Assembly (NCBI GenBank): GCA_031267115.1
Contig: JAIRZS010000314.1
Coordinates: 1-10,608, forward strand
From: Treponema sp.
Lineage (GTDB): Bacteria; Spirochaetota; Spirochaetia; Treponematales; Breznakiellaceae
Direction of reading: 5' to 3'
Length of the DNA stretch: 10,608 nucleotides
The position numbers and the translations under genes are program-made. Shown here piece by piece: positions 1 through 6,266 of the stretch (within the stretch, counting starts at the first letter, position 1; the number at the start of each line of letters is the position of its first letter). The notes beneath the pieces are model-generated. The model saw only the letters and a program-made list of their open reading frames with translations, was not told the DNA's origin and made no database searches.

Positions 1-88
1 ACAGCTAGACAAAATCGTTGATAAAATCAATAATCGGCCTCGCAAGGTTTTAGGCTACCTGACTCCTTACGAAGTTTTTTCGCCATAA
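1..88 (+). CDS. IS30-family transposase, C-terminal end (partial)
   Basis: Only the last 28 codons are in the window; the reading frame enters from the left edge and stops at TAA 86-88. The translation contains INNRPRKVLGYLTPYEVF, which matches the conserved tail of IS30-family DDE integrases (consensus N-RPRK-LGY-TP-EVF). The catalytic D, D and E residues lie upstream and are not visible. IS30 transposases cut and join element ends through copy-out intermediates. The base composition is AT-rich compared with the genes from 2762 onward, as expected of an imported element. I could not define the right inverted repeat in the roughly 60 AT-rich bases after the stop. Whether the full gene is intact cannot be judged here. 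Confidence 0.85.
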   Translation, partial: QLDKIVDKINNRPRKVLGYLTPYEVFSP

Positions 89-156
89 AATTCGCACTTC
101 AAAAAAAATCCCGCGATATATAAAATATAAGGTACGCCCAACTTCTCATAACAGGA

Positions 157-300
157 CTGTATATGCTTCGCTCCCTTCAGTCGCTCCGGGGTTCCGGTCG
201 GCTCGGTCGCTACGCTCCCACGCCTCCCTCCACCCACATTTTTGCAAGCCCTGGAAACCTACGGTTTCCTTTATCGGGCTTGCAAAAACGTCATATACAG
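157..300. repeat. Inverted-repeat-bounded palindromic element inside an IS remnant
   Basis: The stretch is bounded by a perfect 9-bp inverted repeat, CTGTATATG (157-165) and CATATACAG (292-300). Its right half holds a nested palindrome: outer arms TTTTTGCAAGCCC (239-251) and GGGCTTGCAAAAA (276-288), inner arms GGAAACC (253-259) and GGTTTCC (263-269). The left half is a C-rich, TCGCTCC-rich tract. Recognisable transposase sequence begins right after the element, and the N-terminal half of that transposase is absent. This suggests a MITE-like or REP-like insertion or a recombination joint. The reading frames crossing it do not look like real protein. Copy number elsewhere in the genome is unknown. 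Confidence 0.6.
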
Positions 301-819
301 CCGGGACGAAGGGTTCGGGTATGGAAAATGAATAAGGGATGCGCGTGGGGATGCAAGAAAAACAGCGAAGGGAATGTGTCATTTTGGAAAGGGTACAAAT
401 TACATCTTGATATCAGTGACACCGGGTTTCCTCTGACCGCCGTTGTAACCGGGGCCAATGTGCATGACAGCCAACTGGCAATACCGATGGAACAATTGAC
501 AGAAAAGAAAGTGCCTTTCTGTTACAGCCTCATGGACAGCGCGTATGATTCAAAAGTTATTGATGGGTTTATCAGGGACCACGGGCGAGTACCGATAATT
601 GATCCGAATAAACGGAAAGACAATAACCGTCCTCCGCTGGACCCGGCAAAAAAGGAACGTTATAACATACGGACAACCGAAGAACGGGCGAACTCGCATT
701 TGAAAGACAGCCTTATACCCCGTTCAATATAGGTGAAAGGCTACAAGAAAGTGTCGTTCGTGTTAATGACCGCTGTAATATGCCTGGCCGCCTTAAAGTA
801 TCTCCAGTTGTTTATTTAG
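301..819 (+). pseudogene. IS4-type DDE transposase, 5'-truncated and stop-interrupted
   Basis: The frame carries the C-terminal part of a DDE transposase: a WKGYKLHLDISDTG segment, then GANVHDSQLA, a catalytic-aspartate segment LMDSAYDS, and Y-I-R-TTEERANSHLKD. The spacing Y-(2)-R-(3)-E-(6)-K is the YREK signature of IS4-type enzymes and supplies the catalytic glutamate. The N-terminal half, including the first aspartate, is missing and replaced by the palindromic element at 157-300. An amber codon at 730-732 stops the frame. The same frame continues in-register from 733 to TAG 817-819 (VKGYKKVSFVLMTAV and on), which is the expected family C-terminus, so the stop probably replaced a tyrosine codon. 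The gene is therefore doubly broken. GGAACAGCCTC just after the gene (827-837) may be part of the IS right end; a matching left end is not in the window. Confidence 0.8.
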
Positions 820-1049
820 GGGTTTTGGAACAGCCTCTATTTTCAATTTCAAAATTTATAGTAAAAAATGACGGCCAAACCTCATAAGGCTCTTATGCGC
901 TTCGCCGCACTTTGGACGGCCCATGGTCCGTACCCGCAAAAGGCATTGATTGGCTTGTGACGGCAACAGATAGGGCAGCGTTCCGGCTTTGGCAAACGGC
1001 CCGTACAGCCGGAATGCTGATTTGCGCGGAGGGCGCCGGCGAAGAACCA

Positions 1050-1115
1050 CGCGCAAGGGATAGAAGCGGTATCCTTTTTTGCCGGAGGCAAAAAAGATAC
1101 AAGCGGATAGCCCGG
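1050..1115 (-). repeat. Dispersed palindromic repeat, copy 1
   Basis: Read on the minus strand, the element is CCGGGCTATCCGCT, then a hairpin with arms CTTTTTTGCC and GGCAAAAAAG around a three-base loop (1074-1096), then CCGCTTCTATCCCTTGCGCG. The same two outer blocks occur in the same order at 5677-5738, but with a completely different hairpin between them. The outer pairing GTATC/GATAC extends the stem here with one bulged base. No reading frame through it looks protein-like. Confidence 0.75.
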
Positions 1116-1208
1116 TCCGGGCGCGTCGAACCGGAGGTTTGCGCGACCGGATGCGCCCTGATTCCGGGTTAGAGCTTTGAATTGCTTCTTTTAAATAGCC
1201 AAAGGGGG

Positions 1209-1237
1209 CTGGTAATTTATGGGAGATCGTGTACAAT
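1209..1237 (+). promoter_or_regulatory. Possible weak sigma-70 promoter for the secreted-protein gene
   Basis: TACAAT at 1232-1237 differs from the -10 consensus by one base. The hexamer 17 bases upstream (CTGGTA, 1209-1214) matches TTGACA at only three positions. A start near 1244 would give a leader of about 57 bases containing a short T-run. This is a pattern match only. Confidence 0.3.
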
Positions 1238-1300
1238 AGTATACGAGTCTTTTTTGGAAAACCCGATGGGTCTTGAAAATTGGGGGAGAGGGGTTTGAAT

Positions 1301-1759
1301 ATGAAGAAAACTCTGATCGCGGCGGGGTTTTGGCTGTTTATCGTGGCGTCCGGCTTTGGACAGGCCCGGTTTGTCTACGGAACCGGGGCAGGAAGGTCTT
1401 TTGAGGAAACTTCTTACCGGGCCGTCGGCCTGGAAGAGGCGCTTTTATCCTATACTGTAGAAAAATTCAAGGTTGTCGCTTCGATCTTATACTCCGGTTA
1501 CAACAATTCGGGCAGATTTGAAACTTTTATGGTCCGCGATCCTACCTGGACGTTCAGTTCCAACATTGTACCGGTGTTTTTTATGGAATTAAAGGGCAGG
1601 CTGGACAACCGGTACACCGATTTGATTAAAAATTCCGGGTACGGCGGGATGGTGGCGGTCCTGTATATACGCAGAAAGGCGACCGGCGAGGAAGACGCGG
1701 GTATTAACACTGAATTTGTCATAGACGCTATCCGTTTCCCGTTCACGCCGGTACAGTAG
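1301..1759 (+). CDS. Small secreted protein of unknown function
   Basis: I do not recognise this 152-residue protein. The start chosen is ATG 1301, because it opens a classic signal peptide (MKK, then a hydrophobic stretch to about residue 19) and follows a purine-rich GGGGGAGAGGGG ribosome site about 7 bases upstream. A TTG at 1280 would add seven residues and bury the signal peptide. A plausible signal peptidase I site is after residue 20 (SGFG, then QA). The mature part of about 130 residues has no further membrane span and no cysteine, and is rich in aromatic residues and alternating hydrophobic positions, consistent with a beta-rich periplasmic or outer-membrane-associated protein. It ends 14 bases before the convergent HAD gene, and no terminator is visible between them. 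It may be lineage-restricted. Confidence 0.65.
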   Translation: MKKTLIAAGFWLFIVASGFGQARFVYGTGAGRSFEETSYRAVGLEEALLSYTVEKFKVVASILYSGYNNSGRFETFMVRDPTWTFSSNIVPVFFMELKGRLDNRYTDLIKNSGYGGMVAVLYIRRKATGEEDAGINTEFVIDAIRFPFTPVQ

Positions 1760-1773
1760 GAGCGCCGGTCCGG

Positions 1774-2616
1774 TCAGCGGGGCGGGGGGAGCGGGGCGGT
1801 CCCCAAAAGGCAGCGTTCGACAAGGTCCGCGACGCCGTCGTCATCGTTGGTTTTGCCGGTAACAAGGCAGGCCGCTTCTTTGAGCCGGTCGTCCCCGTTC
1901 AGCATGGCGACTCCGTAACCGGCCCAGCGGATCATGGCCTCGTCGTTCATGGAATCCCCTATGGCCATTACCTCTTCCCGCCTGACGCCGGCGATTTCCG
2001 CCACCCTTGCCAGCGACGATCCCTTGTCTATTCCCGGCGGCAGAATCTCCAGGAAGTACGGCTTGCTGGTAAAAAGCGTTACGTCGTCGCCTATATACGA
2101 ACGGAAAAGATCTTCCAGGGGCCGGAGTATCATGGGATCGCCGGGGATGAGCAGCTTGTAGCAGCCGTCCTTGACTTTGGCGCGGAAATCTTCCAAAACT
2201 ACCTGCTTTAGCCCGGTAAGCTTTTGATCGTAATCGGCAAATTCGTTTTTCCGGGAGATGTACATCAGATCCCCTTCGTATATCTGGACCGGGAAACCTT
2301 CGGCGCTGGCCAGATCGTGGGCGATCAGGGCCGCCTCGGGGGGCAGGAGAGCTTCGAAAATCACCTTTCCGGTGCGGCTTTCCTGGATAATTGTCCCGTT
2401 ATTGCAGATTAGGTACCCGGGCCGTTTGTCCAGGCCCAGCTGCGCGGCAAACTTTTTCATTGCCGGGGGGATTCTGCCCGAGGCCAGCACTATGCCGATG
2501 CCGGCTTTCTCCGCCTTTTTGAGAACGTTCCGGGTATGAAAGGAAATGGTAAGGTCCGAACGCAGAAGGGTATCGTCCAGATCAAGGGCAAGCAGGCGGA
2601 CGGGAACAGGTTTCAT
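1774..2616 (-). CDS. Cof-type HAD-superfamily phosphatase (IIB cap)
   Basis: A 280-residue haloacid-dehalogenase-like hydrolase, probably acting on sugar phosphates, nucleotides or cofactor phosphates in the cytoplasm; the exact substrate cannot be read. All four HAD motifs are present: LDLDDT (nucleophile D12 and general acid D14), SGR (S46), the lysine in GIDKGSSL (K198), and GDSMND (D221, D225) that binds magnesium. The insert between motifs II and III, about residues 75-190, has the size of a type IIB (Cof) cap. Length matches the family. ATG 2616 is chosen because the protein then begins MKPVPVRLLALDLDDT. The nearest AGGAGG lies about 20 bases upstream, too far for direct use, and in-frame TTG 2652 is the longer alternative. 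The gene faces away from parA across about 110 bases. Confidence 0.85.
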   Translation of the reverse strand: MKPVPVRLLALDLDDTLLRSDLTISFHTRNVLKKAEKAGIGIVLASGRIPPAMKKFAAQLGLDKRPGYLICNNGTIIQESRTGKVIFEALLPPEAALIAHDLASAEGFPVQIYEGDLMYISRKNEFADYDQKLTGLKQVVLEDFRAKVKDGCYKLLIPGDPMILRPLEDLFRSYIGDDVTLFTSKPYFLEILPPGIDKGSSLARVAEIAGVRREEVMAIGDSMNDEAMIRWAGYGVAMLNGDDRLKEAACLVTGKTNDDDGVADLVERCLLGTAPLPPPR

Positions 2617-2683
2617 GTAACAATCATAAGCCCGCGCCTCCTGATTTTTCAATAGTGTAACTGTTCAGTCATAGCGCAATTTC

Positions 2684-2700
2684 AGAACTTTTCTTGTTCT
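2684..2700. promoter_or_regulatory. Short inverted repeat in the HAD/parA divergent gap
   Basis: AGAAC (2684-2688) and GTTCT (2696-2700) form a 5-bp dyad with a 7-base spacer, between the divergent HAD and parA genes. It could be an operator, but arms this short also arise by chance. No clear -35/-10 pair for the HAD gene was found here. Confidence 0.25.
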
Positions 2701-2754
2701 CCAATGCTTTAACCCCCGCAGGCGAGTTACTTAATAGCAATGATTCAGCTTATC

Positions 2755-2763
2755 TGATACAAT
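2755..2763 (+). promoter_or_regulatory. Extended -10 promoter of parA, implying a leaderless mRNA
   Basis: TGATACAAT fits the extended -10 pattern TGnTATAAT with one mismatch. Seven bases separate it from ATG 2771, so transcription would begin on or next to that ATG. No Shine-Dalgarno-like sequence precedes either ATG 2762 or ATG 2771, which agrees with a leaderless message. The hexamer 17 bases upstream (TAGCAA) is a poor -35, as extended -10 promoters tolerate. Confidence 0.45.
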
Positions 2764-2770
2764 GTGTTTC

Positions 2771-3535
2771 ATGGGTATCACCTATGTTTTTGTGAACCAG
2801 AAAGGGGGGGTCGGAAAGACTACATCGGCGATCAACATCGGGGCCTATCTTGCGGAACTGGGGAAATCGGCGCTTTTGGTGGATTTTGATTCCCAGGCGA
2901 ACCTTTCCAGCGGCATCGGGGTGAGAAACTCCAGGCCGGGGATCTACGAGCTTATTTCGGGAAAGGCTTCCGTCGAACAGGCGATCAGAAAGACCGCGAC
3001 TCCCGGCCTGTCGGTAATTCCCGCCAGCATAGACCTTTCCGGGGCGGCTGTGGAACTTATCGGGCAGAAAAACCGGGATTACTACCTGAAAAACGCCCTG
3101 GCGCCGGTAAAGGAACGGTTCGACTTTCTCCTGATCGACTGCCCTCCCTCCCTGGGGATACTTACCCTGAACGGCATGACCGCCGCCGACGCGGTGCTGA
3201 TCCCCATGCAGTGCGAGTATTTTGCCCTGGAGGGCCTTACCCTGCTTCTCAAAACAATACAGCGTATCCAGAAAAGCCTAAATCCCGGCCTTGCTATGGG
3301 TGGTATCTTCTTTACTATGTACGATCAGAGGACCCGCCTTGCCCAGGAAGTGGTAAAAAGGGTCAGCGCCTATTTCAGGGATAGGGTTTTTGCTACGATT
3401 ATTCCGCGGAACGTGCGCCTCTCCGAGGCCCCTTCCCACGGCCTTCCCATATCCAAATACGATCCTCAAAGTTCCGGGGCTCTGGCCTACCAGAGCCTTG
3501 CCCGGGAGGTGGCGCAGCGTGGCCTCGAAGCATAG
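2771..3535 (+). CDS. parA: ParA/Soj chromosome-partitioning ATPase
   Basis: A 254-residue deviant-Walker ATPase that works with ParB to separate replicated origins. It binds DNA nonspecifically as an ATP dimer and is released when ParB triggers hydrolysis. Visible motifs are KGGVGKTT (11-18, with signature lysine K11), the A' motif VDFDSQ (37-42), Walker B LLIDCPPS (120-127), and the C-terminal RNVRLSEAPSHGLPI typical of Soj proteins. Length fits chromosomal rather than plasmid type Ia ParA, since no N-terminal helix-turn-helix is present. ATG 2771 is preferred because MGITYVFVNQKGG gives the usual short N-terminus. ATG 2762 in the same frame adds three residues and overlaps the -10 box. The 3' end overlaps parB, so the two are almost certainly cotranscribed. 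Confidence 0.93.
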   Translation: MGITYVFVNQKGGVGKTTSAINIGAYLAELGKSALLVDFDSQANLSSGIGVRNSRPGIYELISGKASVEQAIRKTATPGLSVIPASIDLSGAAVELIGQKNRDYYLKNALAPVKERFDFLLIDCPPSLGILTLNGMTAADAVLIPMQCEYFALEGLTLLLKTIQRIQKSLNPGLAMGGIFFTMYDQRTRLAQEVVKRVSAYFRDRVFATIIPRNVRLSEAPSHGLPISKYDPQSSGALAYQSLAREVAQRGLEA

Positions 3536-4490
3536 CCCCCTGGGAAAGGGCGTGGACGCCCTGTTTCCCCCGGACGACGGGGAAGATTTTGCCTATAACG
3601 GTGCGGGTATATCCGGCGCGGAAATTCCCGATCCGTTCGAAGCGGATACCGGCGTCCCCCTTGGGACGGCCCCGGCAAAAGACGGGGTCATCATAGTCCC
3701 CCTGGACAGGATCGCCGCCAATCCCAGCCAGCCGCGCAAGAACTTTGCCGAAGACGGCATGAAGGAACTGGCGGACTCGATACGGGAACACGGCATTATC
3801 TCGCCGCCCATCGTGGAGGAAACCGGGGACGGTACATACACGGTTGTCATGGGCGAGCGGCGCATCAGGGCGGCAAAGGAGGCGGGGCTTACCGAGGCGC
3901 CGGTGCTTGTCCGCGCCTATTCCGAAGAAAAACGGATGGAAGTCGCCCTTGTCGAGAACATACAGCGGGTGGACCTGAACCCGGTGGAAGAGGCAATGGC
4001 CTACCGCCAGCTTATGGAACTTACCGGCCTTTCCCAGGACGATGTAGCCGCCCGCGTCGGGAAAAACCGCAGTACAGTGGCCAACACCTTAAGGCTGCTC
4101 AAGCTGCCCCGGGCCATGCTGGACGCCCTGGTTTCCGGCCTTCTGTCCCCGGGCCACGGCCGCGCCCTTCTTTCGGTGGCGGACGGGGCAGGCCAGGAAA
4201 CACTTTTCCGGGAAATTACCGGCAAGGGGCTTTCCGTCCGCGAGGCGGAAAAGCGGGCGGCGGCCCTTAACGCCGGCCAGGGGAAAAGCTCCGTGGAGGT
4301 CCACGTCCTCAACAGGGACCCGCCGCCCTCCCGCGACCCGGAACTGGCCGCGATGGAACAGCGTTTTATTGATACCCTGGGAACAAAAGTAGCGATCAGC
4401 GGGAATTTGGAAAAGGGGACAATCAAGATCGATTACTATTCGATGGACGACCTGGACCGGCTGCTGGGCATACTGGGCGGCCCTGGATAA
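3519..4490 (+). CDS. parB: ParB/Spo0J chromosome-partitioning protein
   Basis: A 323-residue ParB that would load at parS sites as a CTP-gated sliding clamp and stimulate ParA. The order is classical: a flexible N-terminus of about 57 residues beginning ASKHSPLGKGVDALF, NPSQPRKNF (68-76), GERRIRAA (112-119) and ENIQR (146-150) as CTP-binding motifs, a helix-turn-helix around 171-192, and a C-terminal dimerisation region ending DLDRLLGILGG. The start is GTG 3519, inside the last 17 bases of parA, because it gives the conserved N-terminus and follows GGGAGG (3504-3509) by 9 bases. The frame is open further upstream, but that part only shadows parA. Overlap with parA suggests translational coupling. 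No terminator is visible after the stop. Confidence 0.93.
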   Translation: MASKHSPLGKGVDALFPPDDGEDFAYNGAGISGAEIPDPFEADTGVPLGTAPAKDGVIIVPLDRIAANPSQPRKNFAEDGMKELADSIREHGIISPPIVEETGDGTYTVVMGERRIRAAKEAGLTEAPVLVRAYSEEKRMEVALVENIQRVDLNPVEEAMAYRQLMELTGLSQDDVAARVGKNRSTVANTLRLLKLPRAMLDALVSGLLSPGHGRALLSVADGAGQETLFREITGKGLSVREAEKRAAALNAGQGKSSVEVHVLNRDPPPSRDPELAAMEQRFIDTLGTKVAISGNLEKGTIKIDYYSMDDLDRLLGILGGPG

Positions 4491-4530
4491 GGGATATTTC
4501 CAAATTGCCGTAATTATCGACTCTTCGTTC

Positions 4531-4559
4531 TTGTGCAGAAGGGTCAACCCGTGTATAAT
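4531..4559 (+). promoter_or_regulatory. Sigma-70-type promoter of the TRAP-TAXI operon
   Basis: TTGTGC (4531-4536) and a perfect TATAAT (4554-4559) are separated by 17 bases. Transcription would start near 4566, giving a leader of about 87 bases. The leader contains a small hairpin CGCGG/CCGCG and ends in AAGGAGG about 7 bases before ATG 4653. The gap after parB is otherwise free of genes. Confidence 0.7.
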
Positions 4560-4652
4560 TATACAGCATAAGTCTTACCCTGCGATTCGCGGTTTTAGCC
4601 GCGGCGCGGATAGACGATCTTTTCAAGACAATCTTTTTAAGGAGGAGAATTT

Positions 4653-5615
4653 ATGAAAGTCAAAACAGGTATTTTGACAGCGGCTCTGTTTGCCGCGCTG
4701 GTTTCCGGGGCTTTTGCCGCCGGCAGATCCCAGGGGTCACAGCAGATTCGGATGGCTACCGGCGGTAATACCGGAACCTACTACGCCTACGGGTCCGCGG
4801 TAGGGCAGATCCTCACCGAAAAGACCGGTATTCCCATCACGATCCAGTCGACCGGCGCGTCCAAGGCGAATATCCAGCTTATCGCCGCCGGGGAAGTGGA
4901 ACTCGCCATAGTCCAGAACGATGTCATGGACTATGCGTACCGGGGTGTGGACCTGTTTAACGGGGAGAAGATAACCGCCTTTTCCACCATGGCCGCCCTC
5001 TACGCCGAGGTCTGCCAGGTAGTAGCCAACCCCTCGTCGGGCATACGGACCATAGCCGACCTGAAGGGCAAGAATGTATCCGTAGGGGATGCGGGGAGCG
5101 GCACCGAGTTCAACGCGCGCCAGATTCTCGAAGCCTACGGCGTCAGCTTTGACGATATAGGCAGGCAGAACCTGAGTTTCGGCGCTTCCGCCGACGCCCT
5201 CAGGGACAACAAGATCGACGCCTTCTTCTGCGTTGCCGGGGCGCCTACTACCGCCATTGTGGACCTGGCCATTGGAAAGGATGTAGTGGTTCTGGATGTT
5301 GACGACGCCCACGCCCAGGCCCTGATCCAGAAGTACCCCTTCTACACCCAGTACCCCATCCCTGCCGGAAGCTACCGGGGCCAGAGCGCCGAGGTAAAAA
5401 CCGTGGCGGTCAAGGCCACCTTTATTGTCAGCACCAGGCTTTCCGACGACACGGTGTACAGCCTGACCAAGAACCTGCTCGAAAGCAAGCAGGCGATAGT
5501 CACCGCCCATTCCAAGGGGTCGGAACTGTCCGCCGGGTACGCGGTGTCGGGGATCTCCGTGCCCTTCCATCCGGGCGCGGAAAAATACCTAAAAGAAATA
5601 GGCGCGCTCAAATAG
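4653..5615 (+). CDS. TAXI-family TRAP transporter solute-binding protein
   Basis: A 320-residue periplasmic receptor of the TAXI (TRAP-associated extracytoplasmic immunogenic) type. It would bind an organic solute, typically a carboxylate or amino acid in characterised members, and deliver it to the fused TRAP permease encoded downstream. Residues 1-22 form a signal peptide (MKVKTG, hydrophobic core, cleavage near AFA). The mature part opens with the family hallmark IRMATGGNTGTYYAYG, followed by STGASKANIQLI, VELAIVQNDVM, LKGKNVSVGDAGSGTEFNA and DAFFCVAGAPTTAI. The length is normal. Translation is driven by AAGGAGG. Substrate cannot be predicted from the sequence. The 3' end is followed by strong hairpins that may protect this part of the message. 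Confidence 0.93.
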   Translation: MKVKTGILTAALFAALVSGAFAAGRSQGSQQIRMATGGNTGTYYAYGSAVGQILTEKTGIPITIQSTGASKANIQLIAAGEVELAIVQNDVMDYAYRGVDLFNGEKITAFSTMAALYAEVCQVVANPSSGIRTIADLKGKNVSVGDAGSGTEFNARQILEAYGVSFDDIGRQNLSFGASADALRDNKIDAFFCVAGAPTTAIVDLAIGKDVVVLDVDDAHAQALIQKYPFYTQYPIPAGSYRGQSAEVKTVAVKATFIVSTRLSDDTVYSLTKNLLESKQAIVTAHSKGSELSAGYAVSGISVPFHPGAEKYLKEIGALK

Positions 5616-5624
5616 CGCTGCTGC

Positions 5625-5637
5625 GCGGGAATCCCGC
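5625..5637 (+). other. Intercistronic hairpin after the binding-protein gene
   Basis: GCGGG (5625-5629) and CCCGC (5633-5637) form a 5-bp GC stem with a three-base loop, 9 bases after the TAXI stop. No U-run follows, so it is not an intrinsic terminator. A 10-bp hairpin follows at 5654-5676 and an 11-bp one at 5693-5718. Confidence 0.5.
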
Positions 5638-5644
5638 CTGGGAT

Positions 5645-6265
5645 ATGGGCGCATTTCCGGCGCTTCGCGCCGGAAACCGGGCTATCCGCTCCAACAAAAA
5701 CGCCTGCGCGTTTTTGTTCCGCTTCTATCCCTTGCGCGTTTTTCTTCTGGCGGGGGCGTTTCTCGCGGTTTTCCTGTCGTGCGGGGGGGAGCCGTCTTTT
5801 CGGGAAGGCGGCCCCCGTTTCCTTGTTGTCCGGAACGCGGATACGGGCCGGCTTTACGGCAAATGGCCGCTTTGGGAAACAAAGCCGGAACAGGGCGGCG
5901 CGGGGAAGGAATCCGCGCCCCGGTTCTCCGTCGAGTTTGTCCATTCGGTAAATAACAGCCCGGTAAGGGAAACTTTCGCGGTTGGCCGCGACGGCAGCAT
6001 CGGCGTTGTAGAGGCGCGTTTCTATTCTTTCGGCGCGGGGATGCCCTCCGATTTGGACGGGGGCCTTACATTGAGCCGGGACGGGGACGCCCTGGTACTC
6101 AGCGGGTTCGCGGACCCGGGGGCAGGGCGGCCCAGATCCGCCCGCCGCCGGCTTGACTATATCGTGGGGACTGTTTCGGACCACCTTTTGTACATCAACG
6201 GCGAGACAATAAGCCTGCGGGGCCTTTGCGGCAGGAACGCCCATATCAGGATACAAGGAGAATAA
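5645..6265 (+). CDS. DUF1850 protein, probable lipoprotein, TRAP-TAXI accessory
   Basis: The conserved part matches DUF1850, a small domain repeatedly found beside TAXI-type TRAP permeases; its function is not established. Recognisable pieces are the VEFVHSVNNSPVRETF segment and the ARFYSFGAGMP segment. The predicted N-terminus has a hydrophobic stretch (about residues 32-45, VFLLAGAFLAVFLS) followed by C46, a relaxed spirochaete-style lipobox, so the mature protein would be anchored outside the cytoplasmic membrane. ATG 5645 lacks a convincing ribosome site. Codons 4 to 31 coincide with hairpins of a dispersed palindromic repeat. In-frame TTG codons within the repeat (for example 5731) are alternative starts that still keep the hydrophobic stretch. 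The stop is one base before the permease ATG. Confidence 0.75.
   Translation: MGAFPALRAGNRAIRSNKNACAFLFRFYPLRVFLLAGAFLAVFLSCGGEPSFREGGPRFLVVRNADTGRLYGKWPLWETKPEQGGAGKESAPRFSVEFVHSVNNSPVRETFAVGRDGSIGVVEARFYSFGAGMPSDLDGGLTLSRDGDALVLSGFADPGAGRPRSARRRLDYIVGTVSDHLLYINGETISLRGLCGRNAHIRIQGE
5654..5738 (+). repeat. Dispersed palindromic repeat, copy 2, inside the DUF1850 reading frame
   Basis: The core at 5677-5738 is CCGGGCTATCCGCT, a hairpin with perfect 11-bp arms AACAAAAACGC (5693-5703) and GCGTTTTTGTT (5708-5718), then CCGCTTCTATCCCTTGCGCG. It is preceded directly by a second perfect hairpin, TTTCCGGCGC (5654-5663) and GCGCCGGAAA (5667-5676). The outer blocks match those at 1050-1115 on the other strand; the hairpin arms do not. 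The repeat supplies most of the codons before the hydrophobic segment of the DUF1850 protein. Confidence 0.75.
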
Positions 6266-6266
6266 T

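Larger units (their letters stand above)
820..1279. other. Gene-free stretch built of palindromic repeat debris
   Basis: About 460 bases lack a credible gene. Several frames are open on both strands, but their translations are arginine-, proline- and cysteine-rich and match no family I recognise. What can be seen is the probable IS end up to about 837, an AT-rich joint to about 870, and an inverted repeat TTCCGGCT/AGCCGGAA across about 980-1020. It also holds the palindromic repeat at 1050-1115 and further short GC-rich palindromes to about 1170. The last 80 bases carry a possible weak promoter for the next gene. It looks like accreted repeats rather than a decayed single gene. Confidence 0.55.

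Noticed and set aside
163..300. N-terminal extension of the IS4-type transposase frame
   Set aside because: The frame is open, but this part is the palindromic element; protein homology begins only after about 300.
856..1236. Overlapping open frames on both strands in the repeat-rich gap
   Set aside because: Translations are arginine-, proline- and cysteine-rich, run through the palindromic repeat, lack ribosome sites and resemble no family. They reflect GC-rich palindromes, not genes.
2653..2770. Replication origin next to parAB
   Set aside because: No DnaA-box cluster or AT-rich unwinding region was found here, and no dnaA, rnpA or gidB neighbour is present.
4737..5570. 277-codon minus-strand frame opposite the TAXI gene
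   Set aside because: Glycine-rich antisense shadow; the plus strand carries a clear family protein with signal peptide and ribosome site.
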